Assembly (NCBI RefSeq): GCF_013927005.1
Contig: NZ_CP055930.1
Location: 1,550,001 to 1,614,000, forward strand
Length of the DNA: 64,000 nucleotides
From: Enterobacter sp. RHBSTW-00175
Lineage (GTDB): Bacteria; Pseudomonadota; Gammaproteobacteria; Enterobacterales; Enterobacteriaceae
Direction: 5' to 3'
Below are positions 36,664-46,892 of this stretch, in pieces (within the stretch, counting starts at the first letter, position 1; every line of letters starts with the position of its first letter). The notes beneath the pieces were generated by a model, which was given only the letters and a program-made list of their open reading frames with translations, searched no databases and was not told the origin of the DNA. The translations under genes were made by a program, and so were the position numbers.

Positions 36664-37404
36664 ATGACTCACTTTACTGGCAAGGCAGCGCTGCTGGCGC
36701 TAAGCATTATCTCGTTCTCAGCATCTGCGTCTCACTGGGGCTATGAAGGAGAAGGCGCACCTGAGCATTGGGGAGAATTGGACGACGCATACAAAACCTG
36801 TAAAAACGGGGTTAACCAGTCTCCCGTTAACATCGATACCACCGCCAAAGCCCACCTCTCTCCTTTGCAAACGCATTACAGCGAAGGGCCTGTCTCTCTG
36901 ACGAATAATGGACATACCATTCAGGCGGGTGAAAAGGCCGGAACACATGACAGTATCACCCTCGATAAACAGAGCTGGATCCTGCAACAGTTCCATTTCC
37001 ATGCCCCAAGCGAAAACACAGTGCATGGCAAAAAATACGCGATGGAAATGCATCTGGTGCACAAAAATGCCGAGGGGGAACTGGTGGTAGTCGCCGTGAT
37101 GTTTGATCAAGGCGCAGCTAACTCAGAGCTGGAAAAACTGTGGGCCGTGATGCCAGGACAAGCCGACCAGAACGTTAGCATTACGTCGAACCTCAATCTG
37201 AATAAATTACTGCCAACCGACAAAACGTTCTGGCGTTTTAGCGGTTCTCTGACCACTCCACCTTGCTCTGAGGGCGTCACCTGGGTTGTCCTCAAACACC
37301 CACTGACCCTTTCTACAGAACAACTGGAGAAATTCACCCATACCATGCATCACGATAATAACCGCCCGGTACAGTCACTTCATGGCCGCGTCATTGTCGA
37401 ATAA
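36664..37404 (+). CDS. Periplasmic alpha-type carbonic anhydrase
   Basis: A 246-residue secreted carbonic anhydrase. The signal peptide covers about residues 1-22 (ending FSASASA-type boundary). Zinc ligands are His111 and His113 (FHFHAPSEN) and His130 (EMHLVHKN). Cys46 and Cys201 (TTPPCSEG) are placed for the usual disulfide. It interconverts CO2 and bicarbonate in the periplasm. The ATG at 36664 follows AGGAAG; ten more codons upstream add nothing. E. coli K-12 has no gene here between prmA and dusB; alpha-class enzymes are known in Klebsiella and relatives. It stands as a single gene with its own flanking hairpins. Confidence 0.93.
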   Translation: MTHFTGKAALLALSIISFSASASHWGYEGEGAPEHWGELDDAYKTCKNGVNQSPVNIDTTAKAHLSPLQTHYSEGPVSLTNNGHTIQAGEKAGTHDSITLDKQSWILQQFHFHAPSENTVHGKKYAMEMHLVHKNAEGELVVVAVMFDQGAANSELEKLWAVMPGQADQNVSITSNLNLNKLLPTDKTFWRFSGSLTTPPCSEGVTWVVLKHPLTLSTEQLEKFTHTMHHDNNRPVQSLHGRVIVE

Positions 37405-37460
37405 CGTGCATTTTTTGCGCTAAGATCATGTTCTAAATTGCGACGTAGATCGCATAGAAC

Positions 37461-37497
37461 CGGGATAATCCGCTGCAAAAAACAGCAGATTATCCCG
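37461..37497. other. Long near-perfect hairpin downstream of the carbonic anhydrase gene
   Basis: CGGGATAATC-CGCTG and CAGCA-GATTATCCCG form a 15-bp stem with one mismatch (C37471/A37487) around a 7-nt A-rich loop. It lies 57 bp after the carbonic anhydrase stop. No T-run follows. It may block readthrough into dusB-fis or stabilise the upstream mRNA. Confidence 0.6.
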
Positions 37498-37666
37498 CTT
37501 AAGTGATACCTTTATTCAGAAATGATGAGAAGTTACGGGAAATTGTAAGAGACGATAAAATAACCGTTATCGCATAACATAATGATTTAAATAATGAATA
37601 ATTTTTACCACAGGCCCTGAGCGGCGATTCATTGATCTACAACAGTGGATTGTTCAAAGTTTGGCC

Positions 37667-37695
37667 TTTCATCTCGTGCAAAAAATGCGTAATAT
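37667..37695 (+). promoter_or_regulatory. dusB-fis promoter
   Basis: -35 TTTCAT (37667-37672), 17-bp spacer, -10 TAATAT (37690-37695), then the GC-rich discriminator ACGCCGCC. This is the architecture of the E. coli fis promoter, which is inhibited by ppGpp/DksA and autorepressed by Fis. Transcription would begin near 37702. Confidence 0.8.
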
Positions 37696-37734
37696 ACGCC
37701 GCCTTGCAGTCACAGTATGGTCATTTCTTAACTC

Positions 37735-38700
37735 ATGCGCATCGGACACCACCAGCTCAGAAATCGCCTGATCGCAGCACCTATGGCAGGTATTACCGAC
37801 CGACCATTCAGGACGCTGTGCTACGAGATGGGAGCAGGATTAACCGTATCCGAGATGATGTCGTCTAACCCGCAAGTGTGGGAAAGCGATAAGTCCCGCC
37901 TGCGGATGGTGCACATAGATGAACCAGGTATTCGTACCGTGCAAATTGCCGGAAGCGTGCCTGAAGAGATGGCAGATGCCGCGCGTATTAACGTGGAAAG
38001 TGGCGCCCAGATTATTGATATCAATATGGGTTGCCCGGCCAAAAAGGTGAATCGCAAGCTTGCAGGTTCAGCCCTTCTGCAATACCCCGACCAGGTGAAG
38101 TCAATCCTGGAGGCGGTTGTCAGCGCGGTGGACGTTCCTGTTACGCTGAAGATTCGCACGGGTTGGTCGCCGGATCACCGTAACTGTGTAGAGATTGCCC
38201 AACTGGCCGAAGACTGTGGCATTCAGGCCCTGACCATTCATGGACGCACTCGCGCCTGTTTGTTCAACGGTGAAGCTGAATACGACAGCATTCGGGCAGT
38301 TAAGCAGAAAGTTTCCATTCCGATTATCGCGAATGGCGACATAACTGACCCGCTTAAAGCCAGAGTTGTGCTCGACTATACGGGAGCTGATGCTCTGATG
38401 ATAGGACGTGCCGCTCAGGGAAGACCCTGGATCTTTCGGGAAATCCAGCATTATCTGGACACTGGAGAGCTGCTTGCTCCACTGCCTCTGGCAGAGATTA
38501 AGCGCTTGCTTTGTTCGCATGTTCGGGAATTGCATGACTTTTACGGTCAGGCAAAAGGGTACCGAATTGCGCGTAAACACGTATCCTGGTATCTCCAGGA
38601 GCACGCTCCGAATGACCAGTTTCGGCGCACATTCAACGCCATAGAGGATGCCAGCGTACAGCTGGAGGCGTTGGAGGCATACTTCGAAAATCTTGCGTAA
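37735..38700 (+). CDS. dusB: tRNA-dihydrouridine synthase B
   Basis: A 321-residue flavoenzyme that reduces uridine to dihydrouridine at position 17 of tRNA in E. coli. The active-site cysteine is in [20 protein letters not shown] (about residue 100), with the FMN-binding TIHGRTR near residue 168 and ANGDI near residue 200. It starts [20 protein letters not shown]. It is the first gene of dusB-fis; fis expression depends on this gene's 5' region in E. coli. Confidence 0.97.
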   Translation: MRIGHHQLRNRLIAAPMAGITDRPFRTLCYEMGAGLTVSEMMSSNPQVWESDKSRLRMVHIDEPGIRTVQIAGSVPEEMADAARINVESGAQIIDINMGCPAKKVNRKLAGSALLQYPDQVKSILEAVVSAVDVPVTLKIRTGWSPDHRNCVEIAQLAEDCGIQALTIHGRTRACLFNGEAEYDSIRAVKQKVSIPIIANGDITDPLKARVVLDYTGADALMIGRAAQGRPWIFREIQHYLDTGELLAPLPLAEIKRLLCSHVRELHDFYGQAKGYRIARKHVSWYLQEHAPNDQFRRTFNAIEDASVQLEALEAYFENLA

Positions 38701-38723
38701 TGAAATAAAGAGCTGACAGAACT

Positions 38724-39020
38724 ATGTTCGAACAACGCGTAAATTCTGACGTACTGACCGTTTCCACCGTTAACTCTCAGGATCAGGTAACTCAAAAGCC
38801 CCTGCGTGACTCGGTTAAACAGGCACTGAAGAACTATTTTGCTCAACTGAACGGTCAGGATGTTAATGACCTGTATGAGCTGGTATTGGCTGAAGTTGAA
38901 CAGCCACTGTTGGACATGGTGATGCAATACACCCGCGGTAACCAAACCCGCGCTGCGCTGATGATGGGTATCAACCGTGGTACTCTGCGTAAGAAACTGA
39001 AAAAATACGGCATGAACTGA
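38724..39020 (+). CDS. fis: Nucleoid protein Fis
   Basis: A 98-residue DNA-bending protein. A flexible N-terminal beta-hairpin (about residues 11-26) contacts Hin-type recombinases; helices C and D form the DNA-binding unit [22 protein letters not shown] (about residues 74-95). Fis activates rRNA promoters such as the one at the right of this window and peaks at outgrowth. It lies 23 bp after dusB and is followed by a terminator. The sequence is essentially that of E. coli Fis. Confidence 0.98.
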
Positions 39021-39045
39021 TACTAGTCAGTTAAATGCTTGTTTA

Positions 39046-39081
39046 AAAAGGCGCTCTTCGGCATGGGGAAGCGCCTTTTTT
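39046..39081 (+). terminator. Terminator after fis
   Basis: AAAAGGCGCT...AGCGCCTTTT-type stem (GGCGCT near 39050 pairing with the run ending GCGCC at 39075) followed by T6, about 25 bp beyond fis. Confidence 0.85.
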
Positions 39082-39200
39082 ATTGCCGCTCACATTTAGC
39101 GTCAATGCTTTGTAAACCTTCACATTTCCCACTTTTCAACATCTACTTTTCGTGTATATTTCCACCACCTTAACGGCCTCTCTTTTCCCGGAATGTCACA

Positions 39201-39365
39201 ATGATTCGTAAATACTGGTGGCTGGTTGTCTTTGCTGTCTCCGTTTTCATTTTCGATGCGCTACTGATGCAGTGGATTGAACTGATGAGCACCGAAACCG
39301 ATAAGTGCCGCAATATGAATTCTGTGAACCCGTTAAAGCTCGTGAATTGTTCCGATCTCGATTAA
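39201..39365 (+). CDS. yhdU: Small membrane protein YhdU (DUF2556)
   Basis: A 54-residue protein starting MIRKYWWLVVFAVSVFIFDA, with one hydrophobic helix (about residues 6-24) and a short polar tail with two cysteines. It closely resembles E. coli YhdU, which sits between yhdJ and acrS. Function is unknown. The DNA methyltransferase gene yhdJ that follows fis in E. coli K-12 is absent here. A weak purine-rich stretch (CCCGGAATG) lies ahead of the ATG. Confidence 0.85.
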   Translation: MIRKYWWLVVFAVSVFIFDALLMQWIELMSTETDKCRNMNSVNPLKLVNCSDLD

Positions 39366-39503
39366 GCGTCAGACACTGCACACCCTGCTATCACTCAATA
39401 ATTGAAGGGATTTAAATCCCTTTGAGTCATTACCTGACGGTGATAATGTCTCAGCCCTTCTAAACCTCTCTTGCTAAACTTCTCACAACGAGCTGAAAAG
39501 ACC

Positions 39504-41585
39504 ATGCTGGTTAGCCAATACAACCAAATCCTCGTAGTCACCTCCTTTGTTGTCGCCATCCTTGCTGCCTTTACCGCGTTGAATATGGCTGCACGTGTCG
39601 CCGGAAGCCAGGGAGTAGCTGCTCGCATCTGGTTAGCGGGCGGTGGTATCGCAATGGGTATCGGCGTGTGGGCGATGCATTTCATCGGGATGCTGGCCAT
39701 GGATCTCTCCATGAGCATGAGTTACAACGCGGCGCTTACAGTGCTATCGATGGTGATTGCCATTGGCTCATCGATGTTTGCGTTGTGGCTTGTCAGCTGC
39801 GAGCAACTGCGTTTACGCCGCCTGCTGCCCGGCGCGTTAGTGATGGGGAGCGGTATTGTCGCCATGCACTACACCGGCATGGCAGCGCTTGAGGTTATGC
39901 CGGGCATTGTCTGGGATAAAGGTTGGGTGGCCATTTCTGTCGTCATCGCCCTCGTCGCGTCACTCGCCGCATTGTGGCTAACGTTCCGTTTACGTCACGA
40001 AGCCGCACAGGTGGCGCTGATGCGCCTGGGAGCGGCTATCACCATGGGGATAGCCATCGCCGGGATGCACTATGCTGGGATGAAAGCCGCACAGTTTCCA
40101 ATGTCGACAATGGTGCATCACGACGGCATTAACGGCAGCTGGCTGGCGGTACTGGTCAGTGTCGTGGCGCTCTCAATTCTTGGGATCAGCCTGCTGGTAT
40201 CGATGCTGGATGCCCGCCTCCAGGCGCGTACGTCTTTGCTGGCCTCTTCTCTGGCAGAAGCTAACCGCGAGCTGGCACAACTGGCGCTACACGATACGCT
40301 GACGCGCCTGCCCAATCGTATTCTGCTGGAAGACCGACTTGATCAAGCCATCAGCAAAGCTGACCGTGAAGGCTCCCACTTTGCGCTGATGTTTATGGAT
40401 CTCGACGGCTTTAAAGCCATCAATGATGCCTACGGCCACGATGTGGGCGATAGGCTGCTGGTCGCCGTCACGAAACGCATGCTACTGCCACTGAAAGGCC
40501 AGTACACTCTTGCCCGTATCGGTGGAGATGAGTTTGTACTGTTGGCCGAAACGGAAGGGCCAGATGATGCCGCCTCACTGGCAAGCGCGCTGGTTCGCGC
40601 GATTGATAGCCCCTTCCTCCTGGAACCCTGCGAGCTGGTCGTGACCCTCAGCATCGGCATTGCACTCTACCCGCACGACGGTCATAACGATCGTGAGCTC
40701 ATGTTTAACGCTGATGCGGCGATGTACCACACCAAACATATGGGACGAAATGGCTATCACTTCTTCCAGCCATCAATGAACACCATGGCGCAAACGCATC
40801 TCCAGCTCATGAATGACCTGTGGCTGGCTATCGACCGCGATGAGTTACGTCTGCTTTATCAACCTAAATTCCACGCTCCGGCAGGGCCAGTCCTCGGATT
40901 TGAAGCCCTGCTGCGCTGGCAACACCCGAAACAGGGCCTGCTGACACCGGACATGTTCCTGTCGCTGGCCGAAAAAACGGGACTAATTATTCCTATCGGT
41001 AACTGGGTGATTAACGAAGCCTGCCGCCAGTTGCGGGAATGGCATATCCAGGGACACCAGAGCTGGTCGATGGCGGTGAACCTGTCAACGCTTCAGTTCG
41101 AGCAGCCTTCACTGGTTAAAACCGTGCTCGACTGCCTGGCGCGCCACAATGTGCCACCTGAAATGTTGATTCTGGAAGTGACCGAAACCACGGCAATGAG
41201 TAACCCGGATGAAAGTGTACGTGTGCTCACCGAGTTAACCAATGCAGGTGTAAAAGCCTCCATTGACGACTTTGGTACAGGCTACTCAAGCTTGCTTTAC
41301 CTTAAACGTTTACCGGCCTGTGAGCTGAAGATAGACCGGGCATTTGTGAAAGAGCTGAGCGGGGAGAGTGATGATGCAACAATTGTCTCGGCTATCGTTG
41401 CACTGGCCAAAACGCTTAACCTGAAAGTGGTTGCCGAAGGTGTTGAAACACAGGCACAGCAGGAATTTTTAACAGAACTGGGCTGCAACACGCTTCAGGG
41501 TTACCTGTTAGGTAAACCTGTTACGGCACAGGCCGTTGAAGCCCTGTGCCAGGACGGGGAGTTGCTTCCCACCAGAGTGTCATAA
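39504..41585 (+). CDS. MHYT-GGDEF-EAL cyclic-di-GMP signalling protein
   Basis: A 693-residue membrane sensor. The N-terminal MHYT domain has seven hydrophobic segments up to about residue 236 and three motif copies: AMHFIGM (58-63), AMHYTGM (120-126), GMHYAGM (187-193), thought to bind a metal and sense gas. The diguanylate cyclase motif GGDEF is intact (340-344), but the product-inhibition RxxD site is replaced by KGQY. The phosphodiesterase domain keeps EAL (467), EVTET, DDFGTGYSS, the KIDRAFV lysine and AEGVET, so it looks active. Start at 39504 omits 11 weakly supported codons. E. coli has no such gene between yhdU and acrS. Its end overlaps that of acrS by 6 bp. Which activity dominates is unknown. 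Confidence 0.9.
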   Translation: MLVSQYNQILVVTSFVVAILAAFTALNMAARVAGSQGVAARIWLAGGGIAMGIGVWAMHFIGMLAMDLSMSMSYNAALTVLSMVIAIGSSMFALWLVSCEQLRLRRLLPGALVMGSGIVAMHYTGMAALEVMPGIVWDKGWVAISVVIALVASLAALWLTFRLRHEAAQVALMRLGAAITMGIAIAGMHYAGMKAAQFPMSTMVHHDGINGSWLAVLVSVVALSILGISLLVSMLDARLQARTSLLASSLAEANRELAQLALHDTLTRLPNRILLEDRLDQAISKADREGSHFALMFMDLDGFKAINDAYGHDVGDRLLVAVTKRMLLPLKGQYTLARIGGDEFVLLAETEGPDDAASLASALVRAIDSPFLLEPCELVVTLSIGIALYPHDGHNDRELMFNADAAMYHTKHMGRNGYHFFQPSMNTMAQTHLQLMNDLWLAIDRDELRLLYQPKFHAPAGPVLGFEALLRWQHPKQGLLTPDMFLSLAEKTGLIIPIGNWVINEACRQLREWHIQGHQSWSMAVNLSTLQFEQPSLVKTVLDCLARHNVPPEMLILEVTETTAMSNPDESVRVLTELTNAGVKASIDDFGTGYSSLLYLKRLPACELKIDRAFVKELSGESDDATIVSAIVALAKTLNLKVVAEGVETQAQQEFLTELGCNTLQGYLLGKPVTAQAVEALCQDGELLPTRVS

Positions 41586-42227
41586 CGCTACGCCATAAAC
41601 CGCTGGCGACACGCGCGTGCTATGCAGTGTCGCCAGGATATTATCGACCAGAGCAGGAGCCTGTTGATAGAGATTAAAGCTGTCTCTGTTCATTAACCAA
41701 TTCTTAATCAATCCGCTAAAGAAACCGTGGAAAACAATCAGCGTGAGATCAATATTCACGCTGGGTGAAATCGCATTTTTTAAAACACACAGCTCCAGCG
41801 TTTTACGCAGGCAATCGTCATTTATGCCAATACGCTTACGAATTTCACACTCTGAAATAACTTCGTTACTAAACTCACATTTATGATAAAGAATTTGTAA
41901 TAGCGCATACTGCCGGGGTTCATGGGCGATATATTGTAATGTGGTAATAAATTGCTCACGAAGCATTAACAACGGGTCGTCATCCTCTGAAAGCGAGAGC
42001 TTATCCCTGATTATTTCCCGCAGCGGTAATTGCTGTTCCCAGATAGCATTAAATATTTCTGATTTACTGGAAAAATGCCAGTACACCGCCCCACGAGTCA
42101 CCCGCGCAGCATCGGCAATATCCGTCAGGGTCGTGTTCGCCACACCGCGCGTAGCGAACTGCCCGATAGCCGCTTCGATCAGCTGTTGCCGTGTCTTTTG
42201 TGCATCTTTTTTGGTTTTACGCGCCAT
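41580..42227 (-). CDS. acrS: TetR-family repressor AcrS (EnvR)
   Basis: A 215-residue regulator with an N-terminal helix-turn-helix (LTDIADAARVTRGAVYWHFSS, about residues 34-54) and a ligand-binding C-terminal domain. In E. coli AcrS (EnvR) represses acrAB and is encoded divergently from acrEF. The ATG at 42227 gives MARKTKKDAQKTRQQLIEAA, aligned with AcrS; a 26-codon longer frame extends into the promoter region. It converges on the MHYT gene with a 6-bp overlap and no terminator between them. Confidence 0.92.
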   Translation of the reverse strand: MARKTKKDAQKTRQQLIEAAIGQFATRGVANTTLTDIADAARVTRGAVYWHFSSKSEIFNAIWEQQLPLREIIRDKLSLSEDDDPLLMLREQFITTLQYIAHEPRQYALLQILYHKCEFSNEVISECEIRKRIGINDDCLRKTLELCVLKNAISPSVNIDLTLIVFHGFFSGLIKNWLMNRDSFNLYQQAPALVDNILATLHSTRVSPAVYGVAL

Positions 42228-42630
42228 AGGCAGTAACTCATTACTCGCAGGGTTGATACGCAATCCGCAGCCAATAAGCGGGCTCAGAAAAACAGAAGTA
42301 TTCACCAGAACGGGAATTCATTTTGTACAAAAAAAGTCACTTCATTTAATTCATAGATTTGGCAAATGATTCAATTGCGCCATATTCATTAAACACATTA
42401 ATAATGTGAATGGACAACGGATAAAATAAATAAACCGATCGCCATGATACCTCTAATACAGAGTGTAAAATTCTGATTATGGTGTTCCCATCTCTTCCTC
42501 AGCACTTATAAATTAAAAAACATTAAATACCCTCATTATTATACGCAGCTACATTTTTTGTTTTTATGCCCCCTCAACCCTCTCACCGATTTTCGGCAAA
42601 CATCGGTTATGGGTATTTAAAGGAACAGTA
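42228..42630. other. acrS-acrE divergent control region
   Basis: 403 bp, AT-rich, with the promoters of both genes. A 15-bp palindrome at 42394-42408 stands out. I saw no hexamer pair good enough to name and no extra gene. Confidence 0.5.
42394..42408. promoter_or_regulatory. Palindrome, candidate AcrS operator
   Basis: CACATTA-a-TAATGTG is a perfect 7+7 inverted repeat. An outer pair ATTCA...TGAAT partly surrounds it. Its half-site resembles the ACATT/AATGT core of AcrR-type operators. It lies 167 bp from acrS and 223 bp from acrE. Confidence 0.5.
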
Positions 42631-43770
42631 ATGACACTTCATTTCAGGCTCTTACCCTTATCCGGTTTAATTGTTTGCGCCGCCCTGCTCGCGGGCTGCG
42701 ATGGGCAGGATGACCAACAACAGCATCCGCAATCGCCGCAGGTTAGCGTGTATACCGTAAAAAGCGCGCCACTGGCCGTAACCACTGAGCTACCGGGCAG
42801 AACCGATGCTTTCCGCGTTGCAGAAGTGCGGCCACAGGTGAGCGGGATCATACTGCGCCGTAACTTTACGGAAGGAAGCGATGTCAAAGCCGGGGACTCC
42901 CTTTATCAGATAGATCCCGCAACCTACAAGGCAGCATACGACAACGCAAAAGGTGAGCTGGCTAAGGCCCAGGCAGCGGCAAATATTGCCCATCTGACAG
43001 TCAAACGTTATGTCCCACTGGTGGGCACACAATATGTCAGTAAGCAGGAGTACGATCAGGCCGTAGCAACGGCTCAGCAGGCTGATGCCAGCGTGGTCGC
43101 AGCGCAGGCAGGGGTAGAGAGCGCCCGTATCAATCTGGCGTATACCAAAGTGACATCCCCCATTGAGGGCAGGATCGGTAAATCCAGCGTTACCGAAGGG
43201 GCGCTGGTCACCAATGGACAGGCCACTGCTCTGGCAACCGTCCAGCAGCTTGATCCCATTTATGTCGACGTGACCCAACCCAGCAGTGATTTTATGCGTC
43301 TGAAGCAGTCCAGCCTGCAAAAAGGAGATGGCAGCAGTGCCGTCGAGTTACTGATGGAAAATGGTCAGCCTTATCCCCTGAAAGGCACGCTGCAATTCTC
43401 CGATGTGACGGTAGATGAAAGCACCGGCTCAATTACGCTTCGCGCTATTTTCCCGAACCCTAAACACCTGCTATTGCCGGGCATGTTTGTGCGTGCACGC
43501 ATTGATGAAGGCATACAGCCAGACGCAATTCTGGTGCCTCAGCAGGGGGTCACTCGCACCCCACGTGGCGATGCAACCGTGCTGGTTGTTAATGACAAAA
43601 ATCAGGTGGAATCGCGCACGGTTGTTGCGCCACAGGCCATTGGCGATCGCTGGCTGATTACCGAAGGGTTAAAGAACGGTGACCGCGTGATCGTCAGCGG
43701 TTTACAGAAAGCCCGTCCTGGCACCACCGTGGTGGCTACACCCGATACCACTGCCAATACAGCCAGTTAA
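42631..43770 (+). CDS. acrE: RND efflux pump periplasmic adaptor AcrE
   Basis: A 379-residue membrane fusion lipoprotein. The lipobox LLAGC places the acylated cysteine at residue 23. A lipoyl domain, a helical hairpin (about residues 100-170, [20 protein letters not shown]) and a beta barrel follow. It bridges AcrF to TolC. It precedes acrF by 11 bp. AcrEF is a reserve homologue of AcrAB in E. coli, weakly expressed unless derepressed. An AAAGGAACAG site precedes the ATG. Confidence 0.93.
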   Translation: MTLHFRLLPLSGLIVCAALLAGCDGQDDQQQHPQSPQVSVYTVKSAPLAVTTELPGRTDAFRVAEVRPQVSGIILRRNFTEGSDVKAGDSLYQIDPATYKAAYDNAKGELAKAQAAANIAHLTVKRYVPLVGTQYVSKQEYDQAVATAQQADASVVAAQAGVESARINLAYTKVTSPIEGRIGKSSVTEGALVTNGQATALATVQQLDPIYVDVTQPSSDFMRLKQSSLQKGDGSSAVELLMENGQPYPLKGTLQFSDVTVDESTGSITLRAIFPNPKHLLLPGMFVRARIDEGIQPDAILVPQQGVTRTPRGDATVLVVNDKNQVESRTVVAPQAIGDRWLITEGLKNGDRVIVSGLQKARPGTTVVATPDTTANTAS

Positions 43771-43781
43771 GGGAAGAGAAC

Positions 43782-46700
43782 ATGGCTAATTTCTTTATCC
43801 AGAGGCCTGTTTTTGCCTGGGTGCTCGCCATCATTCTGATGATTGCCGGTGGGCTTGCCATCTTAAAACTGCCCATTGCACAGTATCCTACCATTGCGCC
43901 ACCTGCGGTGGCGGTCACGGCAACTTACCCTGGTGCTGACGCCCAGACGGTACAGGACACCGTTACACAGGTTATCGAACAGAACATGAACGGTATCGAT
44001 AACCTGATGTATATGTCCTCCACCAGCGACTCTGCCGGTAGCGTGACGATCACCCTGACCTTCCAGTCAGGTACAGACCCGGACATCGCCCAGGTACAGG
44101 TGCAAAATAAACTCCAGCTCGCCATGCCATTGTTGCCGCAGGAAGTGCAGCAACAGGGTATTGGCGTAGAGAAATCCAGTAGCAGCTTCCTGTTGGTCGC
44201 GGGCTTTGTTTCGGACAATAAGAGCCTCACCCAGGATGACATCTCTGACTACGTTGCATCGAATGTGAAAGATGCCATTAGCCGTACATCCGGCGTTGGC
44301 GATGTTCAGCTGTTTGGTGCCCAGTACGCCATGCGCATCTGGCTAGACAGTAATGCGATGAATAAATACCAGCTCACACCGCTGGATGTTATCAACCAGT
44401 TGAAAACCCAGAACAACCAGATTGCTGCTGGCCAACTGGGTGGAACGCCGTCCATACCGGGGCAGCAGTTAAACGCATCCATCATTGCGCAGACCCGTCT
44501 CAAAACGCCGGAAGAGTTTGGCCGCGTAACGCTGAAGGTGAACCCGGATGGCTCAATGGTGCATCTGAAAGACGTTGCCCGTATTGAGCTGGGCGGTGAA
44601 AACTACAACATGGTGACGAAGATCAACGGCCAGGCAGCAACCGGCCTGGGGATTAAGCTTGCCACCGGTGCCAACGCGCTGGATACCGCTGCGGCGATCA
44701 AAACCAGGCTTTCGCAGTTGCAGCCTTTCTTCCCGCAAGGGCTGAAAGTGGTTTATCCGTACGACACCACCCCGTTCGTGAAAATTTCTATTCATGAAGT
44801 GGTGAAGACGCTGTTTGAGGCGATCATACTCGTCTTCCTGGTCATGTATCTGTTCCTGCAAAACCTGCGAGCAACCCTGATCCCTACCATCGCGGTTCCG
44901 GTGGTATTGCTGGGGACATTCGCAATACTGGCCGCATTTGGCTTCTCTATAAACACGCTAACGATGTTCGGTATGGTGCTGGCCATAGGCCTGCTGGTTG
45001 ATGATGCCATCGTGGTAGTGGAGAACGTCGAACGCGTAATGGTCGAAGACAAACTGCCGCCCAAAGAGGCTACGCAGAAGTCGATGGAACAAATTCAGGG
45101 CGCACTGGTAGGTATTGCCATGGTGCTCTCTGCGGTGTTCATCCCGATGGCCTTTTTTGGCGGATCGACGGGGGCCATTTACCGACAGTTTTCACTCACC
45201 ATTGTCTCTGCGATGGCGCTGTCCGTACTGGTGGCGTTGATTTTAACGCCCGCACTCTGTGCAACGCTGCTCAAACCGGCCAGCGAGCACCACGAAAAAC
45301 GAGGCGGATTCTTCGGCTGGTTTAATGCCCTTTTTGAGAAAAGTGTGGAGCATTACACCAACAGCGTCAGCGGTATTTTGCGCAAGACCGGTCGTTACCT
45401 GCTGATTTATGTCCTTATCGTCGGCGGCATGGCGGTTCTTTTTCTGCGCCTGCCAACCTCCTTCCTGCCAGAAGAGGATCAGGGGGTGTTTATGACAATG
45501 GTTCAGCTGCCAGCAGGTGCAACGCAGATGCGTACCCAGCAGGTCCTTGACCAGGTTCAGAACTATTACCTGAACCAGGAAAAAGCCAATGTGGAATCGG
45601 TGTTTACCGTTAACGGGTTTAGCTTCAGCGGTCAGGGGCAAAACTCGGGCCTGGTTTTCATAAGCCTGAAACCCTGGGAAGACCGCCCGGGGAGTGAAAA
45701 CAACGTTGAGTCCATTGTTGGCCGCGCTACTAAAGCGTTCAGCCAGATAAAAGATGGCCTGGTATTTCCGTTTAACTTGCCTGCCATTCTGGAGTTAGGC
45801 ACGGCTACGGGCTTCGATTTTGAGCTGATTGACCAGGCGAACCTCGGACATACTCAGCTGACCCAGGCGCGTAATGAGCTGCTCGGTATGGTGAAAGAGC
45901 ATCCTGACCTGCTGGTGCGCGTGCGTCCTAACGGGCTTGAAGATACGCCGCAGTTCAAGCTGGATGTGGATCAGGAAAAAGCACAGGCATTGGGTATAAG
46001 CCTCTCAGATGTTAACCAGACCATTTCGACAGCGCTTGGCGGAACCTATGTGAATGACTTTATTGATCATGGTCGTGTGAAAAAGGTGTATGTCCAGGCG
46101 GATGCCCGTTTCCGAATGCTACCGGGCGATATCAACAATCTTTACGTGCGCAGTGCGAACGGCGAGATGGTCCCTTTTTCATCGTTTAGCAGCTCTCACT
46201 GGGTTTACGGTTCACCACGCCTGGAGCGATACAACGGGATGCCATCAATGGAGATCCTCGGAGAATCTGCACCGGGTAAAAGTACCGGTGAGGCAATGGC
46301 AATGATGGAAAGCCTGGCCGCAAAACTGCCAGCGGGTATCGGCTACGACTGGACGGGGATGTCCTTCCAGGAGCGTCTGTCAGGTAACCAGGCGCCAGCA
46401 CTGTATGCCATCTCCTTGATCGTGGTTTTCTTATGCCTCGCCGCATTGTATGAAAGCTGGTCTATACCGTTCTCGGTCATGCTGGTTGTGCCACTGGGGG
46501 TCATCGGCGCGCTTCTCGCAGCGTCACTTCGCGGTTTGAACAATGACGTTTATTTCCAGGTCGGCCTGCTCACGACAATAGGGTTATCGGCCAAAAATGC
46601 CATTCTGATTGTGGAGTTTGCAAAAGACCTGATGGAGAAAGAAGGCAAAGGTATTATTGAAGCAACGCTTGAAGCGTCAAGAATGCGTCTTCGCCCTATT

Positions 46701-46892
46701 CTGATGACGTCTCTGGCCTTTATTCTGGGTGTGATGCCGCTGGTGATGAGTAGCGGAGCCGGAAGCGGCGCTCAAAATGCCGTGGGGACAGGGGTAATGG
46801 GCGGCATGTTGTCAGCCACCCTTCTGGCCATCTTCTTCGTGCCGGTGTTCTTTGTGGTTGTCCGACGACGGTTCACCCGTCATAAAGAGTAA
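43782..46892 (+). CDS. acrF: RND multidrug efflux transporter AcrF
   Basis: A 1036-residue HAE1-type RND proton antiporter with twelve membrane helices and two large periplasmic loops. The proton-relay aspartates are in [18 protein letters not shown] of helix 4 (about residues 407-408), and the N-terminus [19 protein letters not shown] is typical. The length is two residues more than E. coli AcrF. It exports dyes, detergents and antibiotics together with AcrE and TolC. A terminator follows directly. Confidence 0.95.
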   Translation: MANFFIQRPVFAWVLAIILMIAGGLAILKLPIAQYPTIAPPAVAVTATYPGADAQTVQDTVTQVIEQNMNGIDNLMYMSSTSDSAGSVTITLTFQSGTDPDIAQVQVQNKLQLAMPLLPQEVQQQGIGVEKSSSSFLLVAGFVSDNKSLTQDDISDYVASNVKDAISRTSGVGDVQLFGAQYAMRIWLDSNAMNKYQLTPLDVINQLKTQNNQIAAGQLGGTPSIPGQQLNASIIAQTRLKTPEEFGRVTLKVNPDGSMVHLKDVARIELGGENYNMVTKINGQAATGLGIKLATGANALDTAAAIKTRLSQLQPFFPQGLKVVYPYDTTPFVKISIHEVVKTLFEAIILVFLVMYLFLQNLRATLIPTIAVPVVLLGTFAILAAFGFSINTLTMFGMVLAIGLLVDDAIVVVENVERVMVEDKLPPKEATQKSMEQIQGALVGIAMVLSAVFIPMAFFGGSTGAIYRQFSLTIVSAMALSVLVALILTPALCATLLKPASEHHEKRGGFFGWFNALFEKSVEHYTNSVSGILRKTGRYLLIYVLIVGGMAVLFLRLPTSFLPEEDQGVFMTMVQLPAGATQMRTQQVLDQVQNYYLNQEKANVESVFTVNGFSFSGQGQNSGLVFISLKPWEDRPGSENNVESIVGRATKAFSQIKDGLVFPFNLPAILELGTATGFDFELIDQANLGHTQLTQARNELLGMVKEHPDLLVRVRPNGLEDTPQFKLDVDQEKAQALGISLSDVNQTISTALGGTYVNDFIDHGRVKKVYVQADARFRMLPGDINNLYVRSANGEMVPFSSFSSSHWVYGSPRLERYNGMPSMEILGESAPGKSTGEAMAMMESLAAKLPAGIGYDWTGMSFQERLSGNQAPALYAISLIVVFLCLAALYESWSIPFSVMLVVPLGVIGALLAASLRGLNNDVYFQVGLLTTIGLSAKNAILIVEFAKDLMEKEGKGIIEATLEASRMRLRPILMTSLAFILGVMPLVMSSGAGSGAQNAVGTGVMGGMLSATLLAIFFVPVFFVVVRRRFTRHKE

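Larger units (their letters stand above)
37405..37734 (+). other. Carbonic anhydrase-dusB intergenic region with fis promoter
   Basis: 330 bp. It contains a long hairpin (37461-37497), an AT-rich stretch (37540-37620) where Fis and CRP sites of the E. coli fis promoter would be expected, and the dusB-fis promoter at 37667-37695. I did not place individual Fis sites by eye. No gene is seen. Confidence 0.6.
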
